Source: Vulcanimicrobiota bacterium (GTDB taxonomy: Bacteria; Vulcanimicrobiota; Xenobia; Xenobiales; JADMJV01). From it: a stretch of 64,000 bases of DNA. The notes beneath the pieces are model-generated. The model worked only from the letters and a program-made list of their open reading frames with translations. It made no database searches and had not been told where the DNA came from. This document shows, piece after piece, positions 40,552 to 48,299 of the stretch (within the stretch, counting starts at the first letter, position 1; each line of letters opens with the position of its first letter). A program made the position numbers and the translations under genes. Where the stretch lies: the NCBI GenBank assembly GCA_017307785.1, contig JAFKGI010000023.1, forward strand, positions 1 through 64,000, in the 5' to 3' direction.

Positions 40552-40934
40552 TCCAGCAGACCCTGGATCCGCTGGATGACGTCCTTGGGTTCGGGACGCA
40601 TCAAAATCACGATGGCGCCGTGCTGCACGATCTGGTAACTCTTGCCCTCGTGGCGTAGTTCAATGGCCTCTTTCCTCAGGTAGTAGGCCAGATCTCCCGG
40701 TTGCGCCTGCAGTGGCAGATAGCGAGCGGCTTCGTGCGGTTTGCGCCACGGTTCATCGCTGTATTCCGGATTGGCCATCAAGTAGCCCGGGCCCACTTTG
40801 ACCACCCGGCCGCGTCTCACCTGATCCTTGTCTGAGACGGAAGGCGGTAGCACGATGCCCGATTGGGTCGTCTGCTCTTCCTCTTCGATTTCCAACAGCA
40901 CGCGGTCGCCTACAAGAATCAATTCGCTCACCAA
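40548..40934 (-). CDS. GroES-like co-chaperonin fold protein
   Basis: 128 residues. GDRVLLEIEEEEQTTQSGIV, RRGRVVKVGPGYLM and PGDLAYYLRKEAIEL follow the Cpn10 beta-barrel pattern. The mobile-loop region TTQSGIVLPPSVSDKD retains GIVLP. Between the strands sits an extra segment of about 25 residues (PEYSDEPWRKPHEAARYLPL). No groEL is adjacent. It may be a specialised GroES paralogue. Start at 40934. Confidence 0.75.
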   Translation of the reverse strand: MVSELILVGDRVLLEIEEEEQTTQSGIVLPPSVSDKDQVRRGRVVKVGPGYLMANPEYSDEPWRKPHEAARYLPLQAQPGDLAYYLRKEAIELRHEGKSYQIVQHGAIVILMRPEPKDVIQRIQGLLD

Positions 40935-40994
40935 ATCAGCTTCTTAGACTTTGGTTGGAACCCCTTCGCTGTTGCCTTGAGTTAGAATTCTCTG

Positions 40995-41990
40995 ATGATA
41001 CCTTTTTCTGTTCTGGATCTTTGCCCTATTGTGGAAGGCGGCGACGCCGCCCAAGCGTTCTCCAACAGCGTCGACCTGGCGCGTCACGCCGAAGGCTGGG
41101 GCTACCATCGCTTCTGGCTGGCCGAGCACCACAACATGCAGGGCATCGCCAGTGCCGCCACCTCCGTCGTCATCGGTCACGTGGCCGCCGCCACCCGCAC
41201 CATCCGAGTGGGCGCCGGCGGAGTGATGCTGCCGAATCACTCGCCGCTGGTGATCGCCGAGCAGTTCGGCACGCTGGCCACCCTCTTCCCGGGACGCATC
41301 GACCTGGGCCTGGGACGCGCTCCCGGAACCGACCCGCGCACCACCATGGCCTTGCGCCGTGACATGGGCTCGGCCGACACCTTTCCCGAAGACGTCAACG
41401 AGCTAGAAACTTACTTCAGCGACCACCCCGGCCGCGTTCAGGCGGTGCCCGGAAAAGGACTGAAGGTGCCGCTGATCTTGCTGGGATCCAGTCTCTTCTC
41501 CGCTCAACTGGCGGCCGCCAAAGGCCTGCCCTTTGCCTTCGCATCGCATTTCGCGCCCCAACTGCTGGACCAGGCGCTGCACATCTACCGGCAGCGCTTC
41601 CAGCCTTCGACCACGCTGCAGAAGCCTCACGCCATTGTGGGTGTCCCCCTGTTCGCCGCCGACAGCGACGAGCAAGGGCAGCTCCTGCTCACTTCCATGC
41701 AGCGACAGTTCATCAACTTGCGCCGCGGCGTCCCCGGCAAACTCCAACCCCCGGAGAAGAACCTCAAGCTGGAAGCCTCCCCGGCCGAACTGGCCATGGC
41801 CGACCAGGCCCTCAGCTGCGCCCTGGTCGGATCCCCCGACTCGGTGGAGGCCAGCCTCAAAGCCCTGCTCCAACGCACCCAGGCCGACGAACTCATCTTC
41901 TCCGCCCACATCTACGACCACCAGGCCCGCCTGCGCGCCTACCAAATCGCCGCCGAAGTCCGCCAACGCCTCGGCGCCACCTGCCCCTGA
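40995..41990 (+). CDS. LLM-class flavin-dependent oxidoreductase
   Basis: 331 residues of the bacterial-luciferase-like family (MsnO8-type): FSVLDLCPIVEGGDAAQAF, YHRFWLAEHHNMQGIASAAT, IRVGAGGVMLPNHSPLVIAE and PGRIDLGLGRAPGTDP. These TIM-barrel enzymes use FMNH2 or F420; which applies here is unknown. ATG at 40995. The 60-bp tandem repeats begin 5 bases after its stop. Confidence 0.87.
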   Translation: MIPFSVLDLCPIVEGGDAAQAFSNSVDLARHAEGWGYHRFWLAEHHNMQGIASAATSVVIGHVAAATRTIRVGAGGVMLPNHSPLVIAEQFGTLATLFPGRIDLGLGRAPGTDPRTTMALRRDMGSADTFPEDVNELETYFSDHPGRVQAVPGKGLKVPLILLGSSLFSAQLAAAKGLPFAFASHFAPQLLDQALHIYRQRFQPSTTLQKPHAIVGVPLFAADSDEQGQLLLTSMQRQFINLRRGVPGKLQPPEKNLKLEASPAELAMADQALSCALVGSPDSVEASLKALLQRTQADELIFSAHIYDHQARLRAYQIAAEVRQRLGATCP

Positions 41991-41994
41991 GCTC

Positions 41995-42122
41995 CGGCCC
42001 CGCCAGCCGGGGAAATCGGCCCATTTTGGCAGTTTTCCCCGCGAGGCGGGGACACGGCCCCGCCAGCCGGGGAAATCGGCCGATTTTGGCGATTTTCCCC
42101 ACGAGGCGGGGACACGGCCCCT
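41995..42122. repeat. 60-bp palindromic tandem repeat, locus 1
   Basis: Two direct copies of a 60-bp unit (42001-42060 and 42061-42120) differ at only a few bases. Each holds several palindromes: CCCCGCCAGCCGGGG, AATCGGCCGATT in copy 2, and CCCCGCGAGGCGGGG. The same unit recurs inverted at 46438-46590. It resembles a REP/BIME-type element and is non-coding. Confidence 0.85.
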
Positions 42123-42135
42123 GCGCTTGCGGGTC

Positions 42136-42802
42136 CCGGAGGGGAGATTTGGGGGAAAATGAGGATGTGGAGACGGCTTGCGCGCGAGGCCGCCTTTCGC
42201 TTAGGGCTCGGATTCGACTACTCCCTGGGCAGCCTGGTGGAGTCTCAACTGCAAACGGCATTGAACCCGGAACAGGGTGCTGTGCCTTTGGCCGGAACAG
42301 ACTTGGAGTTCGGGCGCAAGAAGATCTGTTTTAGAAAACAAGGGCGAATCCATTTTAGAGTTCGTCTCCGGCCTGAACCCCGGAGCAGCTCACAAGGCCT
42401 CTGGCCACCCTCGCCACGGGTTTAGCGACTCGCCAACAAGTCGTAGAAGCCTCGCCTGATCCGCGGGGCTTTGAGTTTTATGCGGACCTTTTACTGACGT
42501 TGAGACCTGGCGAAGAACCAGCTCTGTCTTGATTCTTCGACTGAGCTCAAAGCAGCGAGCAACACCGGCGATCAGCAGCATCGTGGCGATGGAAAACGTC
42601 GTCGTGGGCTTAGAGATTAGCACCAGCGCGAATATGCCGGAGCAGATGATGCCCAGATAGGCATGCAGCCTGTATTCTCGGCAAGCGATCTCAAGATCTT
42701 CCTTCGCAAAGCCATCGCGATGCTCGACTGAGTACCTGGTGGCCGGAGGCTGGCCGGCCCGCGGCCTTCCTGTGGCCGCCGGTTGACTGCTAAGCTGGTG
42801 TC
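42136..42802. other. 667-bp region with only weak coding signals
   Basis: No confident gene is visible here. A plus-strand frame at 42159-42425 (88 residues, LAREAAFRLGLGFDYSLGS) lacks recognisable features and overlaps other weak frames. A leftward frame, described separately, codes a membrane-like peptide without a start. The 3' part is the promoter side of the HTH-FlhA fusion gene; no consensus promoter was recognised. Confidence 0.5.
42390..42760 (-). pseudogene. Possible start-less remnant of a small membrane protein
   Basis: Reading leftward from about 42760, one frame codes SVEHRDGFAKEDLEIACREY, two hydrophobic helices (LGIICSGIFALVLIS; FSIATMLLIAGVARCFEL) and a polar tail ending at 42390. 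The upstream stop is reached without any ATG, GTG or TTG before the first helix; the first usable start, a GTG at 42623, would remove it. It may be a decayed gene or one with an unusual start. Low certainty. Confidence 0.3.
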
Positions 42803-43900
42803 ATGAAAAAGCACGTCAGCGTCAACGGGGATCTGGTCCGTAAGCAGCGAGAGAAACGGGCCTGGACTCAGGAAGAACTGTCCGAGCGGGCTAATCTGGG
42901 GGTGCGCACGGTACGCCGGCTGGAAGCGGGCAATGCGAGCTGGGAGAATCTGCTCAAGGTGGCCGAGCACCTGGATCTGGAACCTGAGTCCACGCTGGTT
43001 CAGCCGCAGGCAGCTCGCGAACGGGATGCTCGTGAGTGGTTTCAGGTCGACCCGATCAAGCTGGAACTCTCGACTCATTTGCTGGGCGGCCACTCGATGC
43101 AGTTCGTTCAGCCGCTGTTGGACAAGCTGACCCGGTTACGCGAGAGCGTGGCCCGCGAGTGGGGCTGGATGATGCCGGGGATACGCATCTGCGACAGCAC
43201 TCTGCTGGCGCCCGATCTTTACCGGGTCCATTTGCGCGAGCTTCCGATCGGAGAGGGCACGATTCGCGACGGTCAGCTGCTGGTCATGAAAGCGGAGGAA
43301 GTGGCGAGTCCGTGCTGGTCTTTGCCTGCCAACTGGGTCACAGCGGTAGAGGGCGAGCAAATTCGTCGTGGCGGCGGTCTGGTGCTCTCGCCGCAGTCGG
43401 TCATCGTACATCATTTGCGCAGCCTGGTCGAGCTGCACGCTCATCGTTTGCTGGGACTGGACGAGGTGGCCCAACGCTTGGAGCGACTGGATCAGCGGCG
43501 TCTGGTGCAAGAAGTCATTCCGGCTCGCATCGACCTGGTGGGTCTGCGCTGGATCCTGCGCCAGTTGCTGCGGGAGTTTATCCCGATCCGGGATTTGCCG
43601 GCTATCCTCGAATCAGTTGCCGACCATCCTGGACTGCGATTGCCGGAGCTGTACGAGAAGGTGCGAGCTGACCTGGCCTACTTGATCAGTCATTTGCACG
43701 CCGATTCGCAGGGAGTGATCGTGGGTCACCACCTCGAGTCCTTGCCCACACTCGAGCAGGTCCGCGAGCTGGAATCTCCGGTTTTGGTGACGACTCCGGA
43801 ACTGCGTCCGAGTCTGAGGGTTTTGCTGAGCGACCGCCCACGCTTGCCGGTGCTCAGCACCTCGGAGGTGGCTCCCGGCTATCGGGTCGTCAAAGCCTGA
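42803..43900 (+). CDS. XRE-type HTH domain fused to the FlhA/SctV cytoplasmic domain
   Basis: 365 residues, no membrane helix. Residues about 9-62 are a Cro/C1-type helix-turn-helix (LVRKQREKRAWTQEELSERA; VRTVRRLEAGNASWENLLKV). Residues about 80-365 match the complete C-terminal cytoplasmic domain of the type III export gate: DPIKLELSTHLL, LRESVAREWGWMMPGIRICD, YRVHLRELPIGEG, SVIVHHLRSLVELHAHRLLG, LRQLLREFIPIRDLPAILES and ELRPSLRVLL. The eight membrane helices of FlhA are replaced by the HTH. It is not in the flagellar cluster. Role inferred: a regulator reading export substrates or chaperones. Confidence 0.85.
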   Translation: MKKHVSVNGDLVRKQREKRAWTQEELSERANLGVRTVRRLEAGNASWENLLKVAEHLDLEPESTLVQPQAARERDAREWFQVDPIKLELSTHLLGGHSMQFVQPLLDKLTRLRESVAREWGWMMPGIRICDSTLLAPDLYRVHLRELPIGEGTIRDGQLLVMKAEEVASPCWSLPANWVTAVEGEQIRRGGGLVLSPQSVIVHHLRSLVELHAHRLLGLDEVAQRLERLDQRRLVQEVIPARIDLVGLRWILRQLLREFIPIRDLPAILESVADHPGLRLPELYEKVRADLAYLISHLHADSQGVIVGHHLESLPTLEQVRELESPVLVTTPELRPSLRVLLSDRPRLPVLSTSEVAPGYRVVKA

Positions 43901-43935
43901 TTCAGGAGTTCCACGAAGCCCGCGAAACATGGCCC

Positions 43936-43981
43936 GGTTCCCTTCTTCCCCTTCCTTACGCAGCAGGCGCAGAACGGAGGT
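43936..43981 (-). repeat. Isolated end of the 261-bp repeat family
   Basis: Read leftward, CCTCCGTTCTGCGC is followed by a diverged purine-rich GGGGAAGAAGGGAAC stretch, like the left end of the copies at 60676 and 60937; the latter segment is also exact in the copy near 46616. No internal part follows, so this is a solo or decayed end. It sits just upstream of the gene at 44018 and may affect its expression. Confidence 0.55.
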
Positions 43982-44017
43982 AAAGAATATTTAAGGGTGG
44001 ACCGGTATCCTGAGGAC

Positions 44018-44440
44018 ATGAAAATCCAGGCCTTTACTCAGCCCCGTCCGATGTCGGACAGACTCTATGCCAAGCACGAGGACGCGCCTTTTCGGGCCCA
44101 CGCCGACAGCTTTGTGCAAGAGCGGGACCAGGTGACTTCGCGGGCGATGGCCCGGGGGTTTCTGGCTACCGCCGGCGCCACCGCGGTGGTGGGCTTTCCG
44201 GTGATGGCGCTGGCCGCTCAGGCTCTGGGAGTCTCCCAGGATGTGGCTCTGGTCAGCTCGGGTGTGGGCGCCCTGGTCATCAGCTCGCTGGCCGGACTGG
44301 CCGGCGGCACCGTGGCTTCCGACAAAGCCGCTCGTCAGTTTGATTCGGAAAATGCCAGACCGGTATTGACCGCCGAAAAATGGGACACATACGTCAGCCC
44401 CTACGGAAACTTCCTGACCCTGGACGACCTACGTTCCTAG
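44018..44440 (+). CDS. Uncharacterised protein with a two-helix membrane segment
   Basis: 140 residues from ATG 44018 (GAGG is only 3 bases before it); GTG at 43997 is an alternative. A polar N-terminus of about 45 residues precedes two hydrophobic stretches (FLATAGATAVVGFPVMALAA and VALVSSGVGALVISSLAGLA), then a soluble end, EKWDTYVSPYGNFLTLDDL. No family was recognised. It converges with rnhA and overlaps it by 12 bases. Confidence 0.6.
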   Translation: MKIQAFTQPRPMSDRLYAKHEDAPFRAHADSFVQERDQVTSRAMARGFLATAGATAVVGFPVMALAAQALGVSQDVALVSSGVGALVISSLAGLAGGTVASDKAARQFDSENARPVLTAEKWDTYVSPYGNFLTLDDLRS

Positions 44441-44893
44441 CGGATCCTTCTCCATAAAGCGCATGGCGGCCGAAACGGCCAACTTGTCACAGGCCTCGTT
44501 GTGCTCGACGCCAGCGTGGCCCTTCACCTGGATCCAGTTGACCTTGTGTTGCCCTACCGCTTCCAGCAGCTCCAGCCACAGATCCTTGTTTTCCACAGGT
44601 TTCTTACTGGAAGTGCGCCAGCCGTTGGCCTGCCAATTCTGAATCCAGCGCTGTTTGAAGGCATTGACGACGTAGCTGCTGTCGCTCATCAAGTCCACTT
44701 CCACCGGACGCTTGAGAGCCTGCAGTCCACGGATCGCTCCCATCAACTCCATACGGTTGTTGGTGGTCACATAGTCGCCGCCGCACAGATCCTTGATGGT
44801 GCCGGATTTGGTGTCGATCAGGCGGGCCGCCCAACCCCCGGGCCCCGGATTTCCTTTGCAGGCGCCGTCGGTGTAGATAATGACTTTACTCAG
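44429..44893 (-). CDS. rnhA: Ribonuclease HI, apparent CTG start
   Basis: RNase HI cuts RNA in RNA-DNA hybrids. All four catalytic acids are visible: Asp in IIYTDGACKGNPGPGGW, Glu in NNRMELMGAI, Asp in LMSDSSYVV and Asp in HNEACDKLA. A start at the GTG 44770 would drop the first catalytic Asp. The frame continues upstream to CTG at 44893 with no ATG, GTG or TTG between; CTG-AGT-AAA codes the expected (M)SKVIIYTDG and overlaps the stop of the upstream gene. This gives 154 residues, the normal size. Confidence 0.88.
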   Translation of the reverse strand: MSKVIIYTDGACKGNPGPGGWAARLIDTKSGTIKDLCGGDYVTTNNRMELMGAIRGLQALKRPVEVDLMSDSSYVVNAFKQRWIQNWQANGWRTSSKKPVENKDLWLELLEAVGQHKVNWIQVKGHAGVEHNEACDKLAVSAAMRFMEKDPLGT

Positions 44894-45269
44894 GGGAGTT
44901 GCCTTTCGGGCCTTCGTGCAAAAAAGGTCGCACGAATTCGGTGATGTAGGGCAATTCTGTGCGGTTGCCCAGCCAGGCGCCGACGGCGGCGTAAACGGTC
45001 GCGCCCAGGGCTGCCCACTCGGCCAGCTTCAAGAACGGATACAGCAGAAGTCCGAAAAGCCCGAACTTGCCGAGCACGGCCGCCGTGGTCCAAAGCGTCA
45101 CTCCGCCCCACAGGATGGCCAGCCCGAGGGCCAGGCCCTGGTAGACGTGATACTTGAGGAACGGCCGCTGCTGAAAGCGCGGCGCCAGCAAAAAGATGGG
45201 GAAAGCCATATACCAGAAAGGGTAGGCCAGTGCGGCAAGCAGCCGGTCTTCCGCCGTAGTTTTATCCAT
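44886..45269 (-). CDS. Tic20/DUF4870-like membrane protein
   Basis: 127 residues with about three or four hydrophobic segments: LLAALAYPFWYMAFPIFLL, YHVYQGLALGLAILWGGV and FGLFGLLLYPFLKLAEW. The pattern of an aromatic first helix followed by LKYHVYQGLALG resembles DUF4870/Tic20-type proteins. Function unknown. ATG at 45269; its stop overlaps the rnhA start region by 8 bases, so the two are coupled. Confidence 0.68.
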   Translation of the reverse strand: MDKTTAEDRLLAALAYPFWYMAFPIFLLAPRFQQRPFLKYHVYQGLALGLAILWGGVTLWTTAAVLGKFGLFGLLLYPFLKLAEWAALGATVYAAVGAWLGNRTELPYITEFVRPFLHEGPKGNSPE

Positions 45270-45289
45270 CCCCAGTGTTTCTGGAAAAG

Positions 45290-45318
45290 AAGAGGCCCTC
45301 CTGGTGGGAGGGCCTCTT
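45290..45318 (-). terminator. Terminator after the F420-type oxidoreductase gene
   Basis: AAGAGGCCCTCC and GGAGGGCCTCTT form a perfect 12-bp stem with a 5-base loop. On the minus strand it is followed by a T-rich CTTTTCC. It lies 10 bases after the stop at 45328 and before the DUF4870-like gene. Confidence 0.8.
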
Positions 45319-45327
45319 CCTGAGGGT

Positions 45328-46347
45328 TTAGACGCCGGCGGTGGCGCGCGCTTTTTTGAATTGCGGGATGATGTGCTCGCCGTATTCGGCCACCATCCGT
45401 TCCTCTTCGCCGCACATCAGGTAGATGTTGAACTGGGTCACGCCCGCATCTTCCAGCTCGCGGAGTTTGGCCAGATGCTGGTCGATCGAGCCGAGCACCG
45501 AGAAGCTGTCGATCACGTCATTGCTGATGAAATCGAGGTGATCGGCGTCTTTGTCAGCGTGATGCTTGTAGTCGTAACCCTTGCGGCCCTGAATGTAGTC
45601 GGTCAGGCGCTGCGGCACGCTGCCGCCCTCGCGTCCGTAGCGTTCCACCAGGTCGGCCACGTGATTGCCCACCATGGCGGGGAACCAGCGGGTCTGGTCG
45701 CGACATTTGTCGATGTCGCCGAGCCAGACCGGGGCCGCCGCCATGATGCGGAAGTCTTTTTCGTTGCGGCCGGCCTTGCGCACGGCTTCCTTGGCCTGGT
45801 CAGCAAACCACTTGACCAGCCAGGGATCGCCGATCTGAAGGATCAGGCCGTCGGCGTATTCACCGGCCGAGGCCAGCGCTTTGGGGCCGTAGGCGGCTAC
45901 CCAGGCGGGCATCTTGTGTCCGTGGGTCCAGGTCAGCTCCTGGGACTTGCCCAGGTATTCCACCGACTTACCGGCCACCATGTCCTGAGTGAACTTGGTG
46001 AAATCGCGCATCTCTTCCAGCGAACTCGGCTTGAAGCCGAGCAGTCGGCGCGAGCTGTCGCCACGGCCCACGCCCAGGTCGAAGCGACCGTCGCTGATAT
46101 CGCACATGTTGGCATAGACACTGGAAGCTACCGTCCAGTCACGCACCAGCGGATTGGATACGCAGGGACCGAAGCGCAGACGCTTGGTCTCCTTCATGCA
46201 CACCGCCATGGTGGTGTAGCACTCCCGCCACAAGACGTGTGAGTCGAAGAACCAGGCGTAGTCGAAACCCGCCACCTCCGCCTGCTTGCATAGCGCCACG
46301 GTGCGCTCGAGCGAGATGTCCCCCTTGAAGGTAATCGCGAATTCCAC
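45328..46347 (-). CDS. F420-type LLM-class oxidoreductase
   Basis: 339 residues of the luciferase-like TIM-barrel family: YAWFFDSHVLWRECYTTMAV, SDGRFDLGVGRGDSSRRLLG and HKMPAWVAAYGPKALASAGE. It resembles the F420-dependent subset (methylenetetrahydromethanopterin-reductase-like) more than the FMN-dependent protein at 40995. Cofactor use is inferred. Start GTG at 46347 with GGGAGG nine bases upstream. The 60-bp repeat lies about 90 bases upstream. Confidence 0.85.
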   Translation of the reverse strand: MEFAITFKGDISLERTVALCKQAEVAGFDYAWFFDSHVLWRECYTTMAVCMKETKRLRFGPCVSNPLVRDWTVASSVYANMCDISDGRFDLGVGRGDSSRRLLGFKPSSLEEMRDFTKFTQDMVAGKSVEYLGKSQELTWTHGHKMPAWVAAYGPKALASAGEYADGLILQIGDPWLVKWFADQAKEAVRKAGRNEKDFRIMAAAPVWLGDIDKCRDQTRWFPAMVGNHVADLVERYGREGGSVPQRLTDYIQGRKGYDYKHHADKDADHLDFISNDVIDSFSVLGSIDQHLAKLRELEDAGVTQFNIYLMCGEEERMVAEYGEHIIPQFKKARATAGV

Positions 46348-46437
46348 GTCTTACGGCCTCCCCGTTGGTTTTTGGAAGCTGCAAATTACGGGGAACTGGT
46401 ATACTTGTCCTGCCGAGCCCAGCGCGAAGGCCTCTCC

Positions 46438-46590
46438 GCCCCCCGCCCACCGGGGCCGCGTCCCCGCCTCACGGGGAAAATCGCCAAAAGCCGCCGATTT
46501 CCCCGCCCACCGGGGCCACGTCCCCGCCCCACGGGGAAAATCGCCAAAAACGGCCGATTTCCCCGCCCACCGGGGCCGCCTCCCCGATCC
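46438..46590. repeat. 60-bp palindromic tandem repeat, locus 2 (inverted)
   Basis: Two full 60-bp units (46441-46500, 46501-46560) and a partial third. They are the reverse complement of the units at 41995-42122, sharing the GGGGAAATCGGC, GGCGATTTTCCCCG and GCGGGGAC segments. The locus lies upstream of one LLM gene; the other locus lies downstream of the second. Confidence 0.85.
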
Positions 46591-46615
46591 CCCTAAGTCG
46601 CGCACCCCTCGTCCA

Positions 46616-46890
46616 AAAGGGGAAGAAGGGAACCTGGGGGAGGAGGAGAGAGCGCAGCAACAGGCGATTGCTTTCGGTGCCTCGGCTCGGCTTTCGCGTG
46701 TGTTGATTTTTTTGGGTGGGGTCCCGCTCAGGATCGGCCCAAGACCAGAAAAACATCACAAGCCCAAGTCGGCCTTACCGCGCAAGCAGTCTCCCCGGTC
46801 GCCATTTCCCCCTGGTCTCCCTTCCGGGACCGGCAAGCGCAGTACGGACGGGGCAAGCAAAGGCTCTCCCTTTCGGGACCAAAGTCCGCC
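46616..46890 (+). repeat. Diverged copy of the 261-bp dispersed repeat
   Basis: Shares ordered blocks with the two copies at 60676-61197: GGTGCCTCGGCTCGGCTTT, GCTCAGGATC, AACATCACAAGC, GTCGGCCTTACCGCGCA, CTTCCGGGACCGGCAAGCGC. The right end is recognisable (CAAGCGCAGTACGGA), the left TIR is not. It fills the gap between the LLM and glgA genes and has no credible gene. Confidence 0.78.
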
Positions 46891-46895
46891 GAACC

Positions 46896-48281
46896 TTAGC
46901 GGCGGCTTAACTCGCGGGCCCAGTGATAGACCTCAGCATAGCGGCGGGCTGAGGTATTCCAGCTGAAATCGCGTGACATGGCCCGCTGCATCACGTGATG
47001 CCAGAGAGGCCGATTCTGATAGTCGCGCAGAGCCCGGCTGACGGCGTGCAGCATCGCCCCCTTGTCGTAGCTGTCGAAGCGATAGCCCACGCCGCCTTCC
47101 TGGCTGACGTCGGGCACGGTGTCGACCAGCCCGCCGGTGGAACGCACCACCGGCAGCGCACCGTAGCGCATGGCCGTCATCTGACTGATACCGCAAGGCT
47201 CGAAGCTGGAGGGCATCAAGAAAATGTCCGAGGCGGCATAGACCAGATGAGAAACCTCGTTGTTGAAGCCGATCCAGTTGGCCATCCGGTCGCCGTGGTG
47301 CCAGGTGGCCGCCCGGAAAGCGTTCTCGTAAGGTTCGTGGCCCGAGCCCAAGACCATAAACTGGCAGTCACTAAAGGCCCACAGATCGCCCAGTGATTGC
47401 ACGATCAGGTCGATGCCCTTCTGGTCGTCCAGGCGCGAAACCACGCCGATCAACGGCACGTCCGGATTGACTTCCAGGCCCTGGCGGCGCTGCAGTTCCA
47501 TCTTGCACTGGCGCTTGCCCTCCAGGTTGTGCAGGTCGTAGCGTGCCGGAATCAGCGGATCGGTGGCGGGATTCCAGATGTCCACGTCGATGCCGTTGAC
47601 GATGCCCACCAGGCGCTCGTCGCGCTGGCGCAGCAGGCCGTCCAGGCCGAAGCCATACTCGCGGGTCTGGATCTCGTGAGCGTAGGTGGGGCTGACGGTG
47701 GTGACCACGTCGGCGGCGTAAATCGCCTGCTCCATCAAGTTCAGATGGCCGCGGGCGTCGTAAACGCCCAGCAGCGGCCAGTTGGAGTTGGCGCACAGAC
47801 CCTGGTGAGCCATGTTGTGGATGGTGAAAACCAGACCGGCCCGGTTGTGGGCGGACCACTGCAGGCGAATGGCCGCGGCCGAATGCCAGTCGTGGGCGTG
47901 CACGATGTCCGGTTCCCAGCCGGACAGGCGACACGCCTCCAGCGCCGCACGCGCGAACAACACGTAGCGAGTCGGGTCATCGTCGTAGCCGTAAGCCTTA
48001 AAGCGAGAGCCGAAAAAATGATCGTTTTCGATAAAGAAATCGTGATTGTTGGCGGCCATCAACTGGCAGGCTTCATGGCGCCAGTCCATCTGCACGGGAA
48101 AGTTGTCCATGGCCTTGTTCATGCCGAACTTGTGCACGTCGATGGAACCGTGGCGAGGGAGCATCAACTTGACGTCGGCGCCCAGTTGACGCAGGGCCTG
48201 AGGCAGGGCCCCGGCGACATCGCCCAGCCCTCCCACTTTGATGTAAGGAGTGGCTTCAGCGGCCAGGAAAAGTACTTTCAT
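46896..48281 (-). CDS. glgA: Glycogen synthase GlgA (ADP-glucose type)
   Basis: 461 residues. It begins MKVLFLAAEATPYIKVGGLG, the ADP-glucose site KVGGLGDV, then WHSAAAIRLQW, LDDQKGIDLIVQSLGDLWAF and the GT5 C-terminal motif MPSSFEPCGISQMTAMRYGA. It elongates alpha-1,4-glucan. No branching enzyme or glgC lies nearby; glgP is 20 kb away. ATG at 48281. It sits 18 bases after the Hpt-like gene, so it may be part of the min transcript. Confidence 0.95.
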   Translation of the reverse strand: MKVLFLAAEATPYIKVGGLGDVAGALPQALRQLGADVKLMLPRHGSIDVHKFGMNKAMDNFPVQMDWRHEACQLMAANNHDFFIENDHFFGSRFKAYGYDDDPTRYVLFARAALEACRLSGWEPDIVHAHDWHSAAAIRLQWSAHNRAGLVFTIHNMAHQGLCANSNWPLLGVYDARGHLNLMEQAIYAADVVTTVSPTYAHEIQTREYGFGLDGLLRQRDERLVGIVNGIDVDIWNPATDPLIPARYDLHNLEGKRQCKMELQRRQGLEVNPDVPLIGVVSRLDDQKGIDLIVQSLGDLWAFSDCQFMVLGSGHEPYENAFRAATWHHGDRMANWIGFNNEVSHLVYAASDIFLMPSSFEPCGISQMTAMRYGALPVVRSTGGLVDTVPDVSQEGGVGYRFDSYDKGAMLHAVSRALRDYQNRPLWHHVMQRAMSRDFSWNTSARRYAEVYHWARELSRR

Positions 48282-48299
48282 GGGGCCGGACTTCCCTTT

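Noticed and set aside
41995..42122. CRISPR array
   Set aside because: The 60-bp units are contiguous direct copies without variable spacers, and no cas genes are present.
46286..46966. A 226-residue frame across the repeat region before glgA
   Set aside because: It translates the 60-bp and 261-bp repeats and has Pro/Arg/Ser low complexity in several frames at once.
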